39,650 nt of DNA from Acidobacteriota bacterium (GTDB lineage: Bacteria; Acidobacteriota; UBA6911; JACOSC01): contig JACOSC010000175.1 of the NCBI GenBank assembly GCA_016179055.1, positions 1-39,650 on the forward strand, written 5' to 3'. Numbering within the stretch: position 1 is the first letter of the stretch; every line of letters begins with the position of its first letter. Both the position numbers and the translations under genes were made by a program. Positions 25,512 through 35,369 of this stretch are shown one piece after another. The notes beneath the pieces are model-generated. The model worked only from the letters and a program-made list of their open reading frames with translations, did no database searches and was not told the DNA's origin.

Positions 25512-26904
25512 CTATGTTAGTTCAACACGTTTGAGAGCGGCGCCATCCTTGTAATACAAAAAGAGCTGCGTTCCGATTTTCGCGAAAGCTGCATACCCGC
25601 TAAATAGAAGGGTTGGTTCACTTGTATACGTGGTTAACTTAATATCCCCCGACTTGATATTGGCGCCCTCTATGTTGACGCCATTGCCAGTGCTGAATTC
25701 TAAGATGTCATTCACCTTCAGGTTTGCATTGAAAATTTGCAGTTCAGATGTAGCTTGTCCTCTGGTCCAGCGGGTACGCTCGCTTAAATTGGTTCCGTCA
25801 AAGTCCGTGAAGATTGAAAATTCGCGCTGCTTTACACTAAGTTGCGCGGCCCCGCCACCGACGTTGTACTCAGCCACGAGAACGTTACTGTCCCAATGCC
25901 GGAGATCGAAGCCATTTCGCACCAGTATGTTGGATCCGTTAAACGTGTTGCCGGAACTCGGTAGGATGAAATCGAGAAAGTAGATATTACTACAATTACT
26001 TGTAGTGGACACCGCAGCGACCGCCCAAAAATACGGCGTTTCGAACCCGGTCTAAATAGACCGAGTCAACCGTGGCATTACCCCCTGCCGAGTTGCAGCC
26101 TTTTACGGTTAAGAAGTCCATCCAGTTGCCGGCGCCCGGATCCACGTAGAGGTCCTGTTGATTTTCCTCGAGATAAACATCCGTTAAGTGAGTATTGTTC
26201 ATCTGACCCAGTTGGATTCCATAGATGCTCGATTGATAGCTACCGCCGATAATCGCTACCCCATCGGTTGCCAACTCTACGTGTAAGGCCGCTCTGGCAC
26301 ATTGACGCACATGGGTGTGTAAAACTTCTGAGGCGTTAACCGTGTTATGTAAATAAATCCCATCATGAAGGGATATAGCCAGGTCTGATCTACCCACATT
26401 TTCAACATGGCAATGAAGTATCCGGTTATAGAAGCCGGTGATCCATTCAATGCCATGGCCTCCGAGGTCAGATACATAGACGCCTTCAATGGTAGAGCGA
26501 TAGACTTTGCTTAATTTGATCCCCTGAAGAGTATTGTTAATTCGTCCCGGTCCTTTAAGACTGAAGTTTCGCAGCGCCACGTGATTGATTCCGCTATCCG
26601 TAGGGGCATTAATGAATAGGATTTCCGTGGCGGGAGGCAGGGCGGCCGTCATGCTTAAAATGGTTCGTCCCCGCCCTTGTCCTTCCAGCGTGATAGAGCC
26701 AGTGGTGATCGTAAGTTTGTTGCTTAACTCATAAGTCCCCTCTTTTATGAAAATGTACCCCCCTTGCGGCAGCGCATTAATGGCATACTGGATAACCGCG
26801 GCCGCGTCGGCGCTGCTAAAGTCAATGTTGCCGTTTACACCATTCTGCGCATACACCGTGGCTACGTCTCGATAGATCAAATAGGAAAAACTATCCTGTG
26901 GCAT
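25512..26904 (-). pseudogene. Pectate-lyase-3-like beta-helix protein, frame split into two
   Basis: The first frame, ATG 26904 to 25996 (302 aa), has the N-terminal motif of pectate lyase superfamily / GH28-related proteins: AAAVIQYAINALPQGGYIFI, then SDKLTITTGSITLEGQGRG-type strands and repeated VxxLxxLxNxxL coils of a right-handed beta-helix. The second frame, 26012-25512 (166 aa), starts with a poor GTG and continues the same coil pattern (NIYFLDFILPSSGNTFNGSN; GNGVNIEGANIKSGDIKL). The two overlap by 17 bases in different frames, so a single-base indel near 26000-26015 is the likely cause. No signal peptide is present. Similar proteins occur as phage tail spikes and exported pectinases. 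If these are two genuine genes, the second has no credible start. Confidence 0.65.
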
Positions 26905-27075
26905 ACCAACCCCCCTTTGGCGTTACCGAATCTTAGAAGTAACTCGGCCGAGATACGAGTAATTTCTTGGGCCTGACAACCTCGCGCAACGGATCTCTCT
27001 TTCAAAACCTACCCCGAGAAATCTTCCTCTGACACAACCAGTTTAGCAAAGATCGACATCCGTGTCATTGAAGAA

Positions 27076-28197
27076 GTGGTTCCCATCCCAGCGGCCGGCA
27101 TGATACCAGCACACGCCGCCGCCGTGCGATTGCACCACCTGATCGCCGAAGCGTCGAACCAGTTCAATGTAGTGCTGCTCAGCGATGAAGCGGACGCCTA
27201 CTCGAAATCCAGTTTGAAATACTTCGAAGGTCTTTTTTCGGTTCACCTGGCGGGCGGACGCGCGGACCACACCGGAAGCGGCCGCGTGGAGAGGATTAAG
27301 AATCACTCGCACGCGGTCATCAAAGCGCAACTGCGCATGCTGGCCGCCTGCTATCAACCGGCGCTCGTGCAAATCGAATTTATGGAACTCAGCAAGCTGA
27401 TCGAGGTCAAGGAGGGCGCAGCTCCGTGGCTGCTAACGGTCCACGAAGCGTGGACCTCGACAACAGCGGAAGGCGCTTCCGATGAAGATCGGTATGAATT
27501 AGCGCTTATGAAGAATTTCGATGCGATCATCACCTGTTGCGATGAGGATGCACAACGCATCGATCACGCGCCGGTGTACGTCGTGCCCAACGGGGCGGCT
27601 ATCGGCGAGAGCTCGTACGTTCCCTCTCCGGAGTTGGGTCCTATACTTTTCGTCGGGCCTTTCCGGTATCTTCCCAACCTAAATGGAATTCAGGAATTTC
27701 TTGAGCGAGTGTACGCGCGACTATTGCGGAAAATCCCTGGGCTGCAATTGTGGATTCTGGGCGGCCGTGACGCTCCGCAAATCGCCTCTCAGAGGCGGTG
27801 CTTCGCCCAGGAGGGTGTAACGGTGTTGAGCTACGTTGAGCGATCAAGAGAATTGCTGGACCAAAGCGCATTGACCATCAATCCGCTGCGAGGAGTGCGA
27901 GGGAGCTGCTTGAAAGTGGCTGAATCTATCGCGGCGGGACGAGTCTGTGTTTCGACCGCCGAAGGCGCGCGCGGTTTCCTTAATTCAAGCGCCTCTTCGT
28001 TGCTTACCGTCAATACCGTCGAGGAATTCGAGGCGCCGATGGAACGACTTTTATGTGACGCCGTGTACAGACGATCCATCGAGCGGGCATCGGCTGACAC
28101 TCTGAACGCGATTTCATGGGATCATGCCGGAAGGAAACTGACCTCCATTTACTCCCAGCTCACACAAAGCCAGGAACGCCATCATGGAGCGCAATGA
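27076..28197 (+). CDS. GT4-type glycosyltransferase, N-terminus uncertain
   Basis: The frame reads as a GT-B (GT4, Glyco_trans_1_4-like) enzyme: an N-terminal Rossmann-like part (IRLHHLIAEASN-type helix then FNVVLLSDEADAY), ILFVGPFRYLPNLNGIQEFL at the donor-domain start, and the donor-site motif NPLRGVRGSCLKVAESIAAG. The only usable start is GTG 27076, yet the conserved-looking sequence RVIEEV precedes it. The frame is open back to the TGA at 26974 with no ATG, GTG or TTG. The gene may therefore be 5'-truncated, part of a longer protein broken here, or started at a rare codon. The stop is at 28195. Confidence 0.75.
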   Translation: MVPIPAAGMIPAHAAAVRLHHLIAEASNQFNVVLLSDEADAYSKSSLKYFEGLFSVHLAGGRADHTGSGRVERIKNHSHAVIKAQLRMLAACYQPALVQIEFMELSKLIEVKEGAAPWLLTVHEAWTSTTAEGASDEDRYELALMKNFDAIITCCDEDAQRIDHAPVYVVPNGAAIGESSYVPSPELGPILFVGPFRYLPNLNGIQEFLERVYARLLRKIPGLQLWILGGRDAPQIASQRRCFAQEGVTVLSYVERSRELLDQSALTINPLRGVRGSCLKVAESIAAGRVCVSTAEGARGFLNSSASSLLTVNTVEEFEAPMERLLCDAVYRRSIERASADTLNAISWDHAGRKLTSIYSQLTQSQERHHGAQ

Positions 28198-28652
28198 AGA
28201 CCAATTCCGAAGTTGAAAACGCCGGCATAGGAATCGAAACCATCGCCTCAGTTCAGAACTTTATTTTCATTAGCTAAGAACACCCATCTAATAACTTCCA
28301 TGATTTAGGTGGTAGGCCCGTTCAGGATTTTATTATTCGAGACTGTTCAAGGGGGTCCACTGATTTGCCTACCGGCAAAAGGCCACCCTACGGCGCCCGG
28401 TCCCTGAAGGGGACGCGGTTAATAGCCGGGGGTGGCGAAGCGCCACCCCCGGACCGTAACCCCCGCGCGGGCCGACCCTGAAAGGGTCGCAGTCGTTCAC
28501 TCACACCGAACCTTACGTGGACCCTTTCAGGGATCGTCCTGAACAGTTACTTTTATTCTTCCACAGCGCGTTATTCCGACGCAATGTGACCGCGGACCAC
28601 TGAAGACGGACGACGAGGCCCGAGGATCAGTGCGGCGGCGCCAGGTTAGCCT
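28198..28652. repeat. Palindrome-rich gap bounded by inverted GTAACTGTTC-type motifs
   Basis: The segment from about 28326 to 28560 starts with GAGACTGTTCAAGGGGG and ends with CCTGAACAGTTAC, an inverted pair. It contains a perfect 12-bp stem (CCGGGGGTGGCG at 28426-28437 with CGCCACCCCCGG at 28441-28452) and shorter palindromes with CCCTGAAGGGG and CCCTGAAAGGGT. No gene is supported. Confidence 0.75.
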
Positions 28653-29126
28653 TTAAGGAGCTTTCTTCTGCGGGTTAGCGGAACGGGGAGTAATGCCTGG
28701 AAGGCGACCGCTGCGGGGCCTATACCTGGCGCCCATGACCTGAGCCGAAGCGCCATCAGGCATGGCATGGACTACGGATGTGCCAATGAGCTTATCGGAA
28801 CAAGGCATACACAGCCCTTCCGTATCGGACGCCGTGCAATAGATGCATATACGCGCTCGACAATGCGCGCAATAAAAAGCATATTGCTTGGTAATACGGC
28901 GCTGGCAGGAGGGACAGGACAAGTAACGAAACCGCCAGACGGTTTTCCCTCCGGCCGCTTCCTCCAAACCCAATATAGTATGCTTCAACGTCTTATCTCG
29001 AGTGATTTCGATGCGGCATGCCGAGCAAAGTCTAAAACCCTGCCAGCGTACGCAAGCTTGAGAACGGCCACAACAGGAGCATTTCTGCTTCCCTGGGGCG
29101 GGGAGTTCTTTTTTTATCCGACTCAT
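28653..29126 (-). CDS. Zinc-ribbon / multiple CxxC protein
   Basis: 157 residues from ATG 29126 (GCAGGAGC upstream). Six CxxC knuckles are visible: CSCC, CSAC, CPSC, CAHC, CIYC and CMPC. They are grouped as three zinc-ribbon or treble-clef-like pairs within residues 23-110, followed by a basic, Pro-rich, disordered tail. No catalytic motif, signal peptide or membrane segment is seen. Such modules bind nucleic acid or proteins. I cannot assign a family or partner. It is isolated, with repeat-bearing gaps on both sides. Confidence 0.7.
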   Translation of the reverse strand: MSRIKKELPAPGKQKCSCCGRSQACVRWQGFRLCSACRIEITRDKTLKHTILGLEEAAGGKTVWRFRYLSCPSCQRRITKQYAFYCAHCRARICIYCTASDTEGLCMPCSDKLIGTSVVHAMPDGASAQVMGARYRPRSGRLPGITPRSANPQKKAP

Positions 29127-29903
29127 TATAGCTCCTGCGGATTGACGGGACAATCTACACTCCACCGTAAGGACCTATACATCCTTTCAGGCGATCAATT
29201 AGAATCAATTTGAGCCAAGCGTATATTCTACCACCGGACTGCGCATTTTTCACCGGCTAAAATGAGTCAAAAATTCCCTGCCGGCACGTTTGATTGGGTA
29301 ACTGTAAAGACGCTGTAACTGTGCACGGGAGTCGGGCGATATTGCTTGGATTTCTTTTCCAAAGACTTCCGCACTCCGTTAAGCATCGGCCCCACTACCC
29401 AATCTCTAAATCACGATGATTCCAAACAGTCATCGGTACCACAGGGCCCTTGGCCCCTGATTCCTGACCCCAGTGAACAGTTACAAGACGCTTTGTCCGT
29501 CTGGCCAGCCTAAACCGCTTGGTGAATTCATTGGGAAGAATCGCCGTAAACGCTCAGGAGGTCTGCACTGTTGTTCGGTCCGGTATTAGGCTTCCTGTAC
29601 GATTCTTGGCGCGGAAGACGACATGGTCGTAGCGTGAAATGTAGGTATTGGCATTTATTATTATCCCGTGGATGCGGTTCAATCGTCCCGATAGACGTAC
29701 CGTGCCTTGAAAGGCACGGATAAAGTCATTAGGCCGCTACACGGCCGGTTTATCCAGCCTTCGGTAAGTTGGCACAAAAGTGGATGGCTGTACGCATCAC
29801 TGGTTTGGGTTGCCGACGCTCTGGTATAAGGGGTGCGGTGTGTGAATCGCCCACGCTATCCAACTCTGCTTTGAGATAGAGTATGGCCGCATGGACCGGC
29901 AGA
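29127..29903. other. Intergenic gap with family-3 repeat copy
   Basis: The repeat at 29638-29782 is the only recognisable content. A GAACAGTTAC motif lies near 29474. No coding frame is supported. Confidence 0.6.
29638..29782 (+). repeat. Intergenic composite repeat, family 3, copy 2
   Basis: It matches 14226-14395 from GTAGGTATTGG through CCCGTGGATGCGGTTCAATC, the CGTGCCTTGAAAGGCACGG palindrome and GGCCGCTACACGGCC, to TATCCAGCCTTCGGT. It lacks the segment around the first hairpin (about 40 bases), consistent with an internal deletion. Confidence 0.8.
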
Positions 29904-30428
29904 TTATCGTATCTCAACAATGATTAGGTCCGATTCGGCATCCAGTGCCTGCCCCACCATATAAAAAGTTCCTGGGCCAACCGCCTCGGTTCCGCATCCG
30001 CACCTCCTCTCGCCAATCGTCTGCCGTTGTAGCCAGGTTGTATCATGGCGAAACAGGGTCTTGCCCGGCGGGATCTCTCTCGATACTTGACGAATCGGAC
30101 AGTCACAGCAGGTACAACAACAACTGGGGCATCGACCGGAATTCCACACTTCCTGCCCATACAGGTCTACGACCGTCAAATTGAAAAGCGGAACGCAATC
30201 ATCACTCTTGATATGAATGGTCTCACCGGTTCCATTGATAACCATGTAATTAACCGGCACCGCTTCACCGACAGAGTACACTTCTCTATCCGTGGAGATA
30301 ACTACAGCTATCTCATCCTGAGCGAAAGCCGAACTGGCGCCAATCATGGCAAAAAATAAAAAAGTAGCTCCCCACCGTGAGAGCTCCGTGAAGGATTGGC
30401 GACGGTATACAGATGATAGGCTAATCAT
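29904..30428 (-). CDS. Exported IPI/BsuPI-domain-like protein with a cysteine cluster
   Basis: 174 residues from ATG 30428 (GGAGGTGG 5 bases upstream). The signal peptide ends about residue 36 (SSAFA). The mature domain (VVISTDREVYSVGEAVPVNY, then FNLTVVDLYGQEVWNSG) matches the pattern of the intracellular proteinase inhibitor (BsuPI) Ig-like fold. Between strands it carries RCPSCCCTCCDCPIRQ, eight cysteines in 12 residues, which is not part of the standard domain and suggests metal binding or dense disulfides. An ECGCGT-like CGCG follows further on. The function is unknown. It lies alone between repeats, upstream of nothing obvious. Confidence 0.75.
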   Translation of the reverse strand: MISLSSVYRRQSFTELSRWGATFLFFAMIGASSAFAQDEIAVVISTDREVYSVGEAVPVNYMVINGTGETIHIKSDDCVPLFNLTVVDLYGQEVWNSGRCPSCCCTCCDCPIRQVSREIPPGKTLFRHDTTWLQRQTIGERRCGCGTEAVGPGTFYMVGQALDAESDLIIVEIR

Positions 30429-30669
30429 AACCACCTCCAGTTAACAGTTACTGATCCAATGACGCAGCGATACAGACACCGGGCATCCGACCGTAGACAC
30501 CCGCCGTTTCCCAGAAAGAAAGTTAATAGCGATCGAATAAGCAAATGTGGCGCTGCCATCCGCATCGAACCTAGGGCCCACATCATCAGTCCCAGGCATC
30601 CAAAACGGGTCATGCCGTCAAGGACTCTTCGGAGTCATCGCCTTACTTTCCACCGCAGGCGTCTCCTTT

Positions 30670-32754
30670 TTAACGTGGCCTGTGTAAGCCATGCGACTCC
30701 GTTCGTCCGCCGGGCAGCTTCTCGTGCGGAGAGCGAGGCGAAGGCTTCGCCTTTAATTGCGCTTTCGGAGCGATCCATAAACGAAGGGTCCTATCCAAGG
30801 AGGCCGACGCCAAATAGTTACCATCCCGGCTCCAGCGAACAGAGATGATATCGCTGCCATGCCCCACCAGTCGCTGGACTTCCTCACCGGTTTGAGTCGT
30901 CCATATCGTAATCCGCCGGGGCGCTGGTGCTTGCCCCTCACCCGCCGCTAAATAACGACCGTCCGGACTCCAAGCCACTCGGGTGAGCGTTCGGATCGCT
31001 TCTCGCTCAATGGTTCGCACGAGCGCTTCGGTTTCGACCGCCCATATCTGAACCAGGTCGGAACCCGCAAAGCTCGTGCCATCTAAGGCCGCCAAGTATT
31101 GACTATCCGGGCTCCAGGCGGGCGACGCCACCCGAGTGCGTCCTTGCAGCGTGTGGATCACTCGCCAGTCATCGACAGCAAATATTTTAAAATCGCGGCC
31201 ATTCGCGCGGCAGGCTAAATACTTCCCGTCGGGACTCCAGGCCACTTGCAGCTCCAGTCCGGTGGGATCCTCCAGGGTTTGAACGACAGCCCACGTATCC
31301 CTCGCGAAGATTCGGAGTTTTCTATCCGAGGCAATGAAGGCTAAATAGTTCCCGTCGGGGCTCCAGGCGAGCGCGTAGACCAAGGATCCTGACCAGCGGG
31401 TGCGTTCGATCATGGTAGCGGCCTCCCAGATGATAATGCTGGGCTGACTGCATAGAAGAGCGGAGGCTAAGTATCTCCCGTCGGGACTCCATTCAACGGC
31501 ATTGAACCCACGACGACACACATCATCTCGAATAACCCGTACCGCATCGCCGGTCTCGGTATCCCAAATCCGTATGCTGCGGTCATTAAGATAATCCGTT
31601 GCGGCCGAGGCGATAGAACGTCCATCCGGACTCCACGTCACCGAGGTCAATTCGCCGCGGTGGCCTTGCAATGTTTGGAGCAAGCCGCCGGTCGGCATAT
31701 CCCAGAAATTTACGATCCAACTGCCGCCGGAAACGATCTGTTGCCCATTTGGACTCCAAGCGATTGAATGGATGCCTAAAGCCATTCCTTCGCCCAGCAT
31801 ATAGATCAGATCCCCACGCTCCATCTCCCAGATGCGTACCCAGCCACCGCCACCTGCCAAATAGGTTCCATCAGGGCTCCACAGGATCGAGGCGGGGTCC
31901 CCATGGATGAAGGTCCTTATCATGGTACCCGTTGCGACCTCCCAAACCTTGATTGTGCCATCGAACGGCGCAAATCCACCCGACGCTACATACTGACCAT
32001 CGGGGCTCCAGGCCACCGCTTGAACGACAGAGTTATGCCGCTGCAGCCGTTGGACTATATGTCCGGTCTCTACCTCATAGATCAAGACGTCTGTATTGGA
32101 ACCGGTCACCACATATTGGCCGTCCGGACTCCAAGCGACCGAATTGCCACCGGCCAGGGTTCGGAGGATCTGGCCACTTTTTACTTCCAAAATCCGCAGC
32201 GATGAACGGCTGCAAGCGGCCAGTCGACTCCCGTCTGGACTCCACGCCAGGGATTTGGCGTCGACACCGGGCAGCATCCTGACGATCTGCTCTTTCTCGA
32301 CGTCCCAAATATGAATCTGCAGGGGAATCACGGACTCGGCCGCCACGTATTGTCCATCGGGACTCCATCGGACCGCACTTGTGCCGGCCGTATCCTCTGC
32401 GATCAATTGTTTTTCGATCCGATAACTTTGAGTTTCTATAATATAGACCACGCCCGAGCCCGCCGTCACGACGTGTCGGCCATCCGGAGCGTAATCAACC
32501 CAGCTTCCACCGTAGGTCCCGAGAACCTGCCGCAGAGCAAAAGATTCGGTCTCAGCGCCGGAGACGCCCGGCAGGGCTAAGGTAGGCTGTCTCTTTTCTA
32601 CACTATTTTCTCCTTTAGCATCTAAACCCGCAGCCTCCGTTAACCCCCGGGTAGGGAGAAGACTCAGTACCAGAGCTATAATCCCGGCCAGGATTTTTTT
32701 CCTAAGACCGTGTCTCAGCCGACAGCGAATAATGAATCGGGTAAAACGTGTCAT
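30670..32754 (-). CDS. Large secreted WD40 protein with 14 repeats
   Basis: 694 residues from ATG 32754 (GGGAGGA ribosome binding site). An N-terminal basic segment and hydrophobic stretch (about residues 20-38) form a signal peptide or anchor. Fourteen blade motifs of the WSPDG type are counted (from DYAPDG near residue 87 to RWSRDG near residue 645), which fits two seven-bladed propellers. Repeats such as VAWSPDGQYVASGGFAP and SVTWSPDGRSIASAATD are well conserved. The last 30 residues are basic and disordered. It should act as an extracytoplasmic scaffold. It is distinct from, but related to, the WD40 genes at 23.9-25.5 kb. Confidence 0.9.
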   Translation of the reverse strand: MTRFTRFIIRCRLRHGLRKKILAGIIALVLSLLPTRGLTEAAGLDAKGENSVEKRQPTLALPGVSGAETESFALRQVLGTYGGSWVDYAPDGRHVVTAGSGVVYIIETQSYRIEKQLIAEDTAGTSAVRWSPDGQYVAAESVIPLQIHIWDVEKEQIVRMLPGVDAKSLAWSPDGSRLAACSRSSLRILEVKSGQILRTLAGGNSVAWSPDGQYVVTGSNTDVLIYEVETGHIVQRLQRHNSVVQAVAWSPDGQYVASGGFAPFDGTIKVWEVATGTMIRTFIHGDPASILWSPDGTYLAGGGGWVRIWEMERGDLIYMLGEGMALGIHSIAWSPNGQQIVSGGSWIVNFWDMPTGGLLQTLQGHRGELTSVTWSPDGRSIASAATDYLNDRSIRIWDTETGDAVRVIRDDVCRRGFNAVEWSPDGRYLASALLCSQPSIIIWEAATMIERTRWSGSLVYALAWSPDGNYLAFIASDRKLRIFARDTWAVVQTLEDPTGLELQVAWSPDGKYLACRANGRDFKIFAVDDWRVIHTLQGRTRVASPAWSPDSQYLAALDGTSFAGSDLVQIWAVETEALVRTIEREAIRTLTRVAWSPDGRYLAAGEGQAPAPRRITIWTTQTGEEVQRLVGHGSDIISVRWSRDGNYLASASLDRTLRLWIAPKAQLKAKPSPRSPHEKLPGGRTESHGLHRPR

Positions 32755-32956
32755 TGCGTCCTCCCATACTCACTCTTAGACCCGTTCATCTTAATCTTAC
32801 TCTTTGGTCCTTTCATTGGCGATGTCTCACATTATTCTACGGTGGGAGGCCGTATAAACCGGTCTCGCCGCCCACCCGGGCCGGTGAGATTCTCTTGGCA
32901 AAGGTACCCTTCCTTATCGTCGCGTGCTTGCGGTCCTTCCTGGAAGGATTAAATCC

Positions 32957-32980
32957 GGAGGGGGTACGGATGCCCCCTCC
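32957..32980 (-). terminator. Possible weak terminator/hairpin before the WD40 gene
   Basis: GGAGGGGG (32957-32964) pairs with CCCCCTCC (32973-32980) about 20 bases beyond the stop of the copper oxidase gene (minus strand). There is no T-run, so it may be a transcription pause or an mRNA end-stabiliser rather than a full terminator. Confidence 0.4.
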
Positions 32981-32997
32981 TCGATAAGAAAAGCTCT

Positions 32998-34878
32998 TCA
33001 TCTCCGCGGCCGCGTTCTCAAGCTTTGTTGAAAGGTAGGTGTCACCAACTGCACAAACTTAGCCACTGAAGAAATACGAGTATCGATGTTGCCGGGGGTG
33101 GTCTCTTTGACGAGGAACAACATGTAATAACCCAGCGGCGCGAGATTTTGATTGGCTGGCGGCATCACCACCAAACTACTGTTGCCTTGAGGACGACTGG
33201 TAATATAAAGTTCTAAATAGCGCTGATCCGGATTAAAAGAATGTGTCACGGAGGACGACCGGATCAGCACAACCTTCGCAATCTGATCGGCATTGGGGGC
33301 GTTGATGGTGAACGCTTGTCCATAGATCATCTGATTTCCATTGGGAAAGGGATTGGTCGGATGAAACACCGGTCTCGCGGTCGGGCGGAAGAAATAGCCC
33401 GGCTTGTAAATTTGGGCGGTCATACCCGAGTAGCAATGGTAATCCGTTTCACCACCGTCTACCAAGACACTCGCATCAGGCAGAAGAATAGCCCCCGAGT
33501 GATACTGACGGGGCCTCTGCTGGCTTATCGGCGGCGCAGGTATTTGCGTCCATGTTTTCGTGATGGGATTATAAAGGTCACCCGTATAAACGGGTTCACA
33601 AGCCGTCGTGCCAGGGCAGTCATTAACAATATCCACACAGACCTTGTCTTCGCCACCGAGTATTACGACCTTCCCATCCGGCAGTAGGACGGCTTGGTGC
33701 ATGTCCCGGGGCATGGTCATATCCGCGACTGCGTCCCAGGTGTCGGTCTTATAGTTATAAACATCGGCGGTCTTTTGTACGGTAGGGGCATTGTTAGGGG
33801 GTAGCAGCGGACATAGAGAAGCATTACCGGGATGGTGATTATGGCCGCCGGCGACGAGAACTTGAGCTCCGGGATCATTCGAGCCATTAGGAAGAAGTCC
33901 ATTTGGAGCTAACACGAAGGGAAGGAGTACCGAAATGCCATGTACTCGCTCGCAACGATTCATAGCCTTTAGTTGCCACTGCAGCGGGTCTGTACTTGGC
34001 AGGTTAGGATTGAAAAGCTGCGTCTGGGGATCGCTGCCGGAATAAAATACATACCCATCGGGAAAGAGATGGAGGCGGGGGTATTGCTGATTGGTGTCCA
34101 GTCGATCAATCGGGATATTCTTTGAGATAATATCCCACGTACCGTCATTGCCCAGATCCGGATTAAACCGCTCGACGGAGTTATTGTTCCCCTGCCCGCC
34201 CTTATTTACCCCTGACATGGTGAGTATAGCGTCAGCGATGGCTGGAGTTGTCGTAGTCAGCGAAATATTTGTCGGATAGTAGCGTCCTCCATTAAGGCAG
34301 TTACCCGTACAGTCGTAACCCTGCCCCGAAGGAGCCATAATACAATCAACCGCTGGATTATCCGGCGGGTTCGGCGCCATAGGCTCGCACGTAATCGGAT
34401 TGTGAAGGCTCGCCTTCTGGTGCCATGGATCGCTCAGCGGAATGTCGAACGGGTTAAACCAAAAGTTGATAATCGGTCCAGCGGCGTTGCCACTAAGACG
34501 GCCACCCGTCACTAATAACTTTCCATCCCCAAGAAAGCTGTGTCCAGCGCAGAATATTTCAGACTCCGAAAACCCAGGTGAATTCGGTATATTCACAGGC
34601 ACAGGGTAAAAACAAGCGGGATTCACCACTGTATCCCTACACCCTAAGCCATTGGGGTCCCAAAGGTAGGCTTCTGTCCGCCAGCCGTTGGGTATGGGAA
34701 CTCCCGCATTCCCCCACATTAACACCTGTCCCACCGGATTTGCTCGGTCCCCCGTCGGCACGACCGCGGTGTGAACCGCTTTTGCTTGCCACTGGGTCAT
34801 GAGATTGTCCCAACACCCTGTTATTTGATCACCTGTGCATTGCGCGGTGACCGTTAGAACGCTCAATAGAGAAAACAA
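32998..34878 (-). CDS. Copper radical oxidase (galactose/glyoxal oxidase-like, AA5) with broken signal-peptide start
   Basis: 626 residues from TTG 34878. A kelch-type propeller with a C-terminal DUF1929-like domain carries the active-site set of the galactose/glyoxal oxidase family: Cys110 (FCAGHSF; partner of the thioether bond), Tyr201 (RYYPT), Tyr459-His460 (QYHSG) and His546 (VTHSFNPDQR). It should oxidise an alcohol or aldehyde with O2, making peroxide, outside the cytoplasm. The true start is probably ATG 34928, which has AAGGAGAAAG upstream: its frame gives MGRYYWLKVGVSL and then stops, while the main frame continues the hydrophobic core to VTA-QC. A single-base frameshift near 34888-34895 therefore separates start and enzyme. 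Confidence 0.85.
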   Translation of the reverse strand: MFSLLSVLTVTAQCTGDQITGCWDNLMTQWQAKAVHTAVVPTGDRANPVGQVLMWGNAGVPIPNGWRTEAYLWDPNGLGCRDTVVNPACFYPVPVNIPNSPGFSESEIFCAGHSFLGDGKLLVTGGRLSGNAAGPIINFWFNPFDIPLSDPWHQKASLHNPITCEPMAPNPPDNPAVDCIMAPSGQGYDCTGNCLNGGRYYPTNISLTTTTPAIADAILTMSGVNKGGQGNNNSVERFNPDLGNDGTWDIISKNIPIDRLDTNQQYPRLHLFPDGYVFYSGSDPQTQLFNPNLPSTDPLQWQLKAMNRCERVHGISVLLPFVLAPNGLLPNGSNDPGAQVLVAGGHNHHPGNASLCPLLPPNNAPTVQKTADVYNYKTDTWDAVADMTMPRDMHQAVLLPDGKVVILGGEDKVCVDIVNDCPGTTACEPVYTGDLYNPITKTWTQIPAPPISQQRPRQYHSGAILLPDASVLVDGGETDYHCYSGMTAQIYKPGYFFRPTARPVFHPTNPFPNGNQMIYGQAFTINAPNADQIAKVVLIRSSSVTHSFNPDQRYLELYITSRPQGNSSLVVMPPANQNLAPLGYYMLFLVKETTPGNIDTRISSVAKFVQLVTPTFQQSLRTRPRR

Positions 34879-34928
34879 GCTAATTAAGTCAGGCTAACTC
34901 CCACTTTCAACCAATAATATCTGCCCAT

Positions 34929-35369
34929 TGTCTTTCTCCTTATCATGTGAAGGCAATTCAACCTAATAGGTGAACTAGGAGTCCGTCGGAAATAACGATT
35001 CAGAATGTGGTGTTACTTACCCAGTTTTTATTTTCGAGCCATCGCTCGCTATTGGCCTACGCCGTCTCTAATGCCGGGCGTCTGCACTGCCGTTATAATA
35101 GTACGAGATTTAGGTCTGAGTCTTACGTCTCCACCACATCACTCCCAGTGCACATCATTATACTCACCCTGCGAAAAATTATCTACAAATTTTCGAGCGG
35201 CGTCACACGGTTCCCACAGGAGCTGTGCCGTAGTCCAGCGGCCTGTAGGATTCGTACCCGCCTCTGGGAGTTACTCCTGATTCTTGGGTGCCGTCGGGTG
35301 CTGACTTCCGCACACGAAATTTCTCAGGGGAAGACAAAGTTCCTCACAAGGAAAAACGCGTTACCTGGT
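34929..35369. other. Intergenic gap without a supported gene
   Basis: I see no gene or clear repeat here. It separates the oxidase start from the end of the ABC permease gene. Confidence 0.5.
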
